A stretch of DNA of 64,000 nucleotides from contig JAHQRK010000011.1 in assembly GCA_019828595.1 (NCBI GenBank), positions 620,001 through 684,000 on the forward strand, given 5' to 3'. This document shows, one piece after another, positions 63,142 to 64,000 of the stretch. The position numbers and the translations under genes are program-made. Below the pieces are notes generated by a model, which saw only the letters and a program-made list of their open reading frames with translations, did no database searches and had not been told where the DNA came from. Each line of letters starts with the position of its first letter. Position 1 is the first letter of the stretch. Source of the stretch: Aphanomyces cochlioides. Lineage: Eukaryota > Oomycota > Saprolegniomycetes > Saprolegniales > Verrucalvaceae.

Positions 63142-64000
63142 TTAAAAGCCAGCTTCATTGAAGGATTGCGGCGCGACAAATGAAAAGCCCGAGAAGCGGT
63201 ACTGACTGTCTGTACTTGCTTGGCTCAAAGATGCATTGGAGTTTTGATGATGTTCATGGCCACTTGATGAGCCATCCGTCGTGGAGCAGTCGCTCGAATT
63301 GGCACCGGAAAACTTTTCGCTCGTGAACTGAATGCCGAAGTTGCTCACGTCGTAGTCGTTGGCAATGTGTGGAATAAACTCCATGGGGTAGCCCTTGGCC
63401 GCCACCTATCGCCAGTGGATTCAGCTGCAGGTGCAAGAGAGGAGCTTACTTTATCCCAGTCCAAGCCTGCAAAGAAGGGATGCGCTTTAATGTCTTCAAA
63501 TTTGCGGCCCACTGAGCCCAGACGGAGTTTGGGCTGCTTGCACAAAAATCCTTGAATGAGCGACGCCGCTTCCGGTGACAGCGACGGCGGGAGAAACGGA
63601 TCGCTGTTGACGACATTTGACAGCAGTCGCATTTGCGATTCGCCGCGGAATGGATGCACTCCAGTGAGAATTTCACAAGCCACTATGCCAAGGCACCACC
63701 AGTCAATTGGCTTACCATGGCCAACATGGAGCAGCATCTCGGGCTTCACATGCATCTCGTGAGTACTAATTACCACGGGGTCGACATACCGCCATGTAAG
63801 CTTCCGTGCCACAGAACGAATGCGTGACTTGACAGAGCGAATTAGCCCTCGAGCCGCTGCCAGAGCAAGTCGACGCCCGCTGGACATCAGAATCTTCATC
63901 GTACTCTGGTGGATCAAAGAAATGCGACAGACCAAAGTCTGTGATTTTGATGTGTCCATCAGCATCAATGAGGATCTAAAACCAACTTCAGAACGAAGAG
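63142..64000 (-). CDS. AGC-family serine/threonine kinase, C-terminal part (runs off window)
   Basis: Exon from 63975: ILIDADGHIKITDFGLSHFF includes the DFG metal-binding motif. A Ser-rich activation-segment insert leads to FCGTEAYMA, an intron, PEMLLHVGHGKPIDWWCLG, GVHPFRGES, and the helical lobe with LRLGS, where AGC kinases have their RLG. After another intron comes the AGC C-tail with F-SGFSF, the hydrophobic motif whose Ser is phosphorylated by TORC2-type kinases. The N-lobe lies outside the window. The tail is Ser/His-rich. Resembles S6K/AKT/SGK types. It converges on the HhH gene, 5 bp apart. Confidence 0.85.

Noticed and set aside
1..64000. CRISPR arrays, rRNA or tRNA genes
   Set aside because: No regularly spaced repeats with unique spacers and no recognisable cloverleaf or rRNA segments were seen. 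A covariance-model scan could not be run, so small RNAs may be missed.

Overview
The window is nuclear DNA of a eukaryote, most likely an oomycete (Saprolegnia/Aphanomyces-like). The grounds are genes packed tightly on both strands, GT-AG introns of about 35-60 bp, a secreted EGF-module family with a GPI-type tail, and a mixture of PX, PH, IQ, SNARE and AGC-kinase genes with pogo, mariner and hAT debris. The species assignment is inference.

Host layout. 1-4.3 kb: PX protein (partial), PH/poly-Pro/WH2-like protein, REV7 (HORMA) and a RING-H2 protein, all on the minus strand. 5.6-16.7 kb: two paralogous secreted EGF-module proteins on either side of about 9 kb of repeats (a 3.8 kb pogo-like element with a broken mariner-type transposase in it, MITEs, and a repeat whose ~0.9 kb insertion can be delimited from a second copy). 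17.5-26.8 kb: ribosomal eL39, an ABHD11-like hydrolase, a small PH protein, ribosomal eS24, a CaaX protein, a GOST-type seven-TM protein, a Qc-SNARE and ORC5. The last two converge and share bases of their stop codons. 27.2-34.0 kb: six glutathione S-transferase copies (three intact, three broken) around an integral membrane protein. 34.15-36.02 kb: a complete pogo element with perfect 27-bp ends and one nonsense codon. 36.7-40.0 kb: a small MICOS-like protein and a long coiled-coil IQ protein. 62.3-64 kb: a helix-hairpin-helix protein and the end of an AGC kinase.

The main find is between 41.03 and 61.20 kb. The exonuclease 1 (EXO1) gene is split: its N-terminal exons lie at 62.1-61.2 kb and its C-terminal exons at 41.0-40.1 kb, both minus. 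Between them is an AT-rich Polinton/Maverick virus-like element of about 20.2 kb with imperfect terminal inverted repeats of roughly 200 bp and a probable AGATA target duplication. The insertion point falls inside a short EXO1 intron, so coding phase can be kept across it. The element carries protein-primed-type DNA polymerase B, retroviral-type integrase with chromodomain, major and minor capsid proteins, packaging ATPase, adenain-like protease, a fibre-like protein with an S74 chaperone, a GIY-YIG nuclease, a two-repeat ExoX-C-like protein and several unknown virion-type proteins. Almost every viral gene has stops or frameshifts, and a deletion fuses the polymerase to the integrase. The element was later invaded by a mariner (exactly in the GIY-YIG gene), a stowaway-like MITE with a G-quadruplex motif, a nested transposon pair and an hAT-type MITE that splits its right terminal repeat. 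A GC-richer, Uma2-like (PD-(D/E)XK) nuclease relic sits just inside the right terminus.

A short motif, TTATCCGGA, recurs in clusters just upstream of unrelated genes (eL39: four copies at exact 19-bp steps; eS24: three; also the PH, MICOS-like, EXO1/HhH and GST genes) and is a candidate core promoter element of this organism. No tRNA, rRNA or CRISPR array was recognised.
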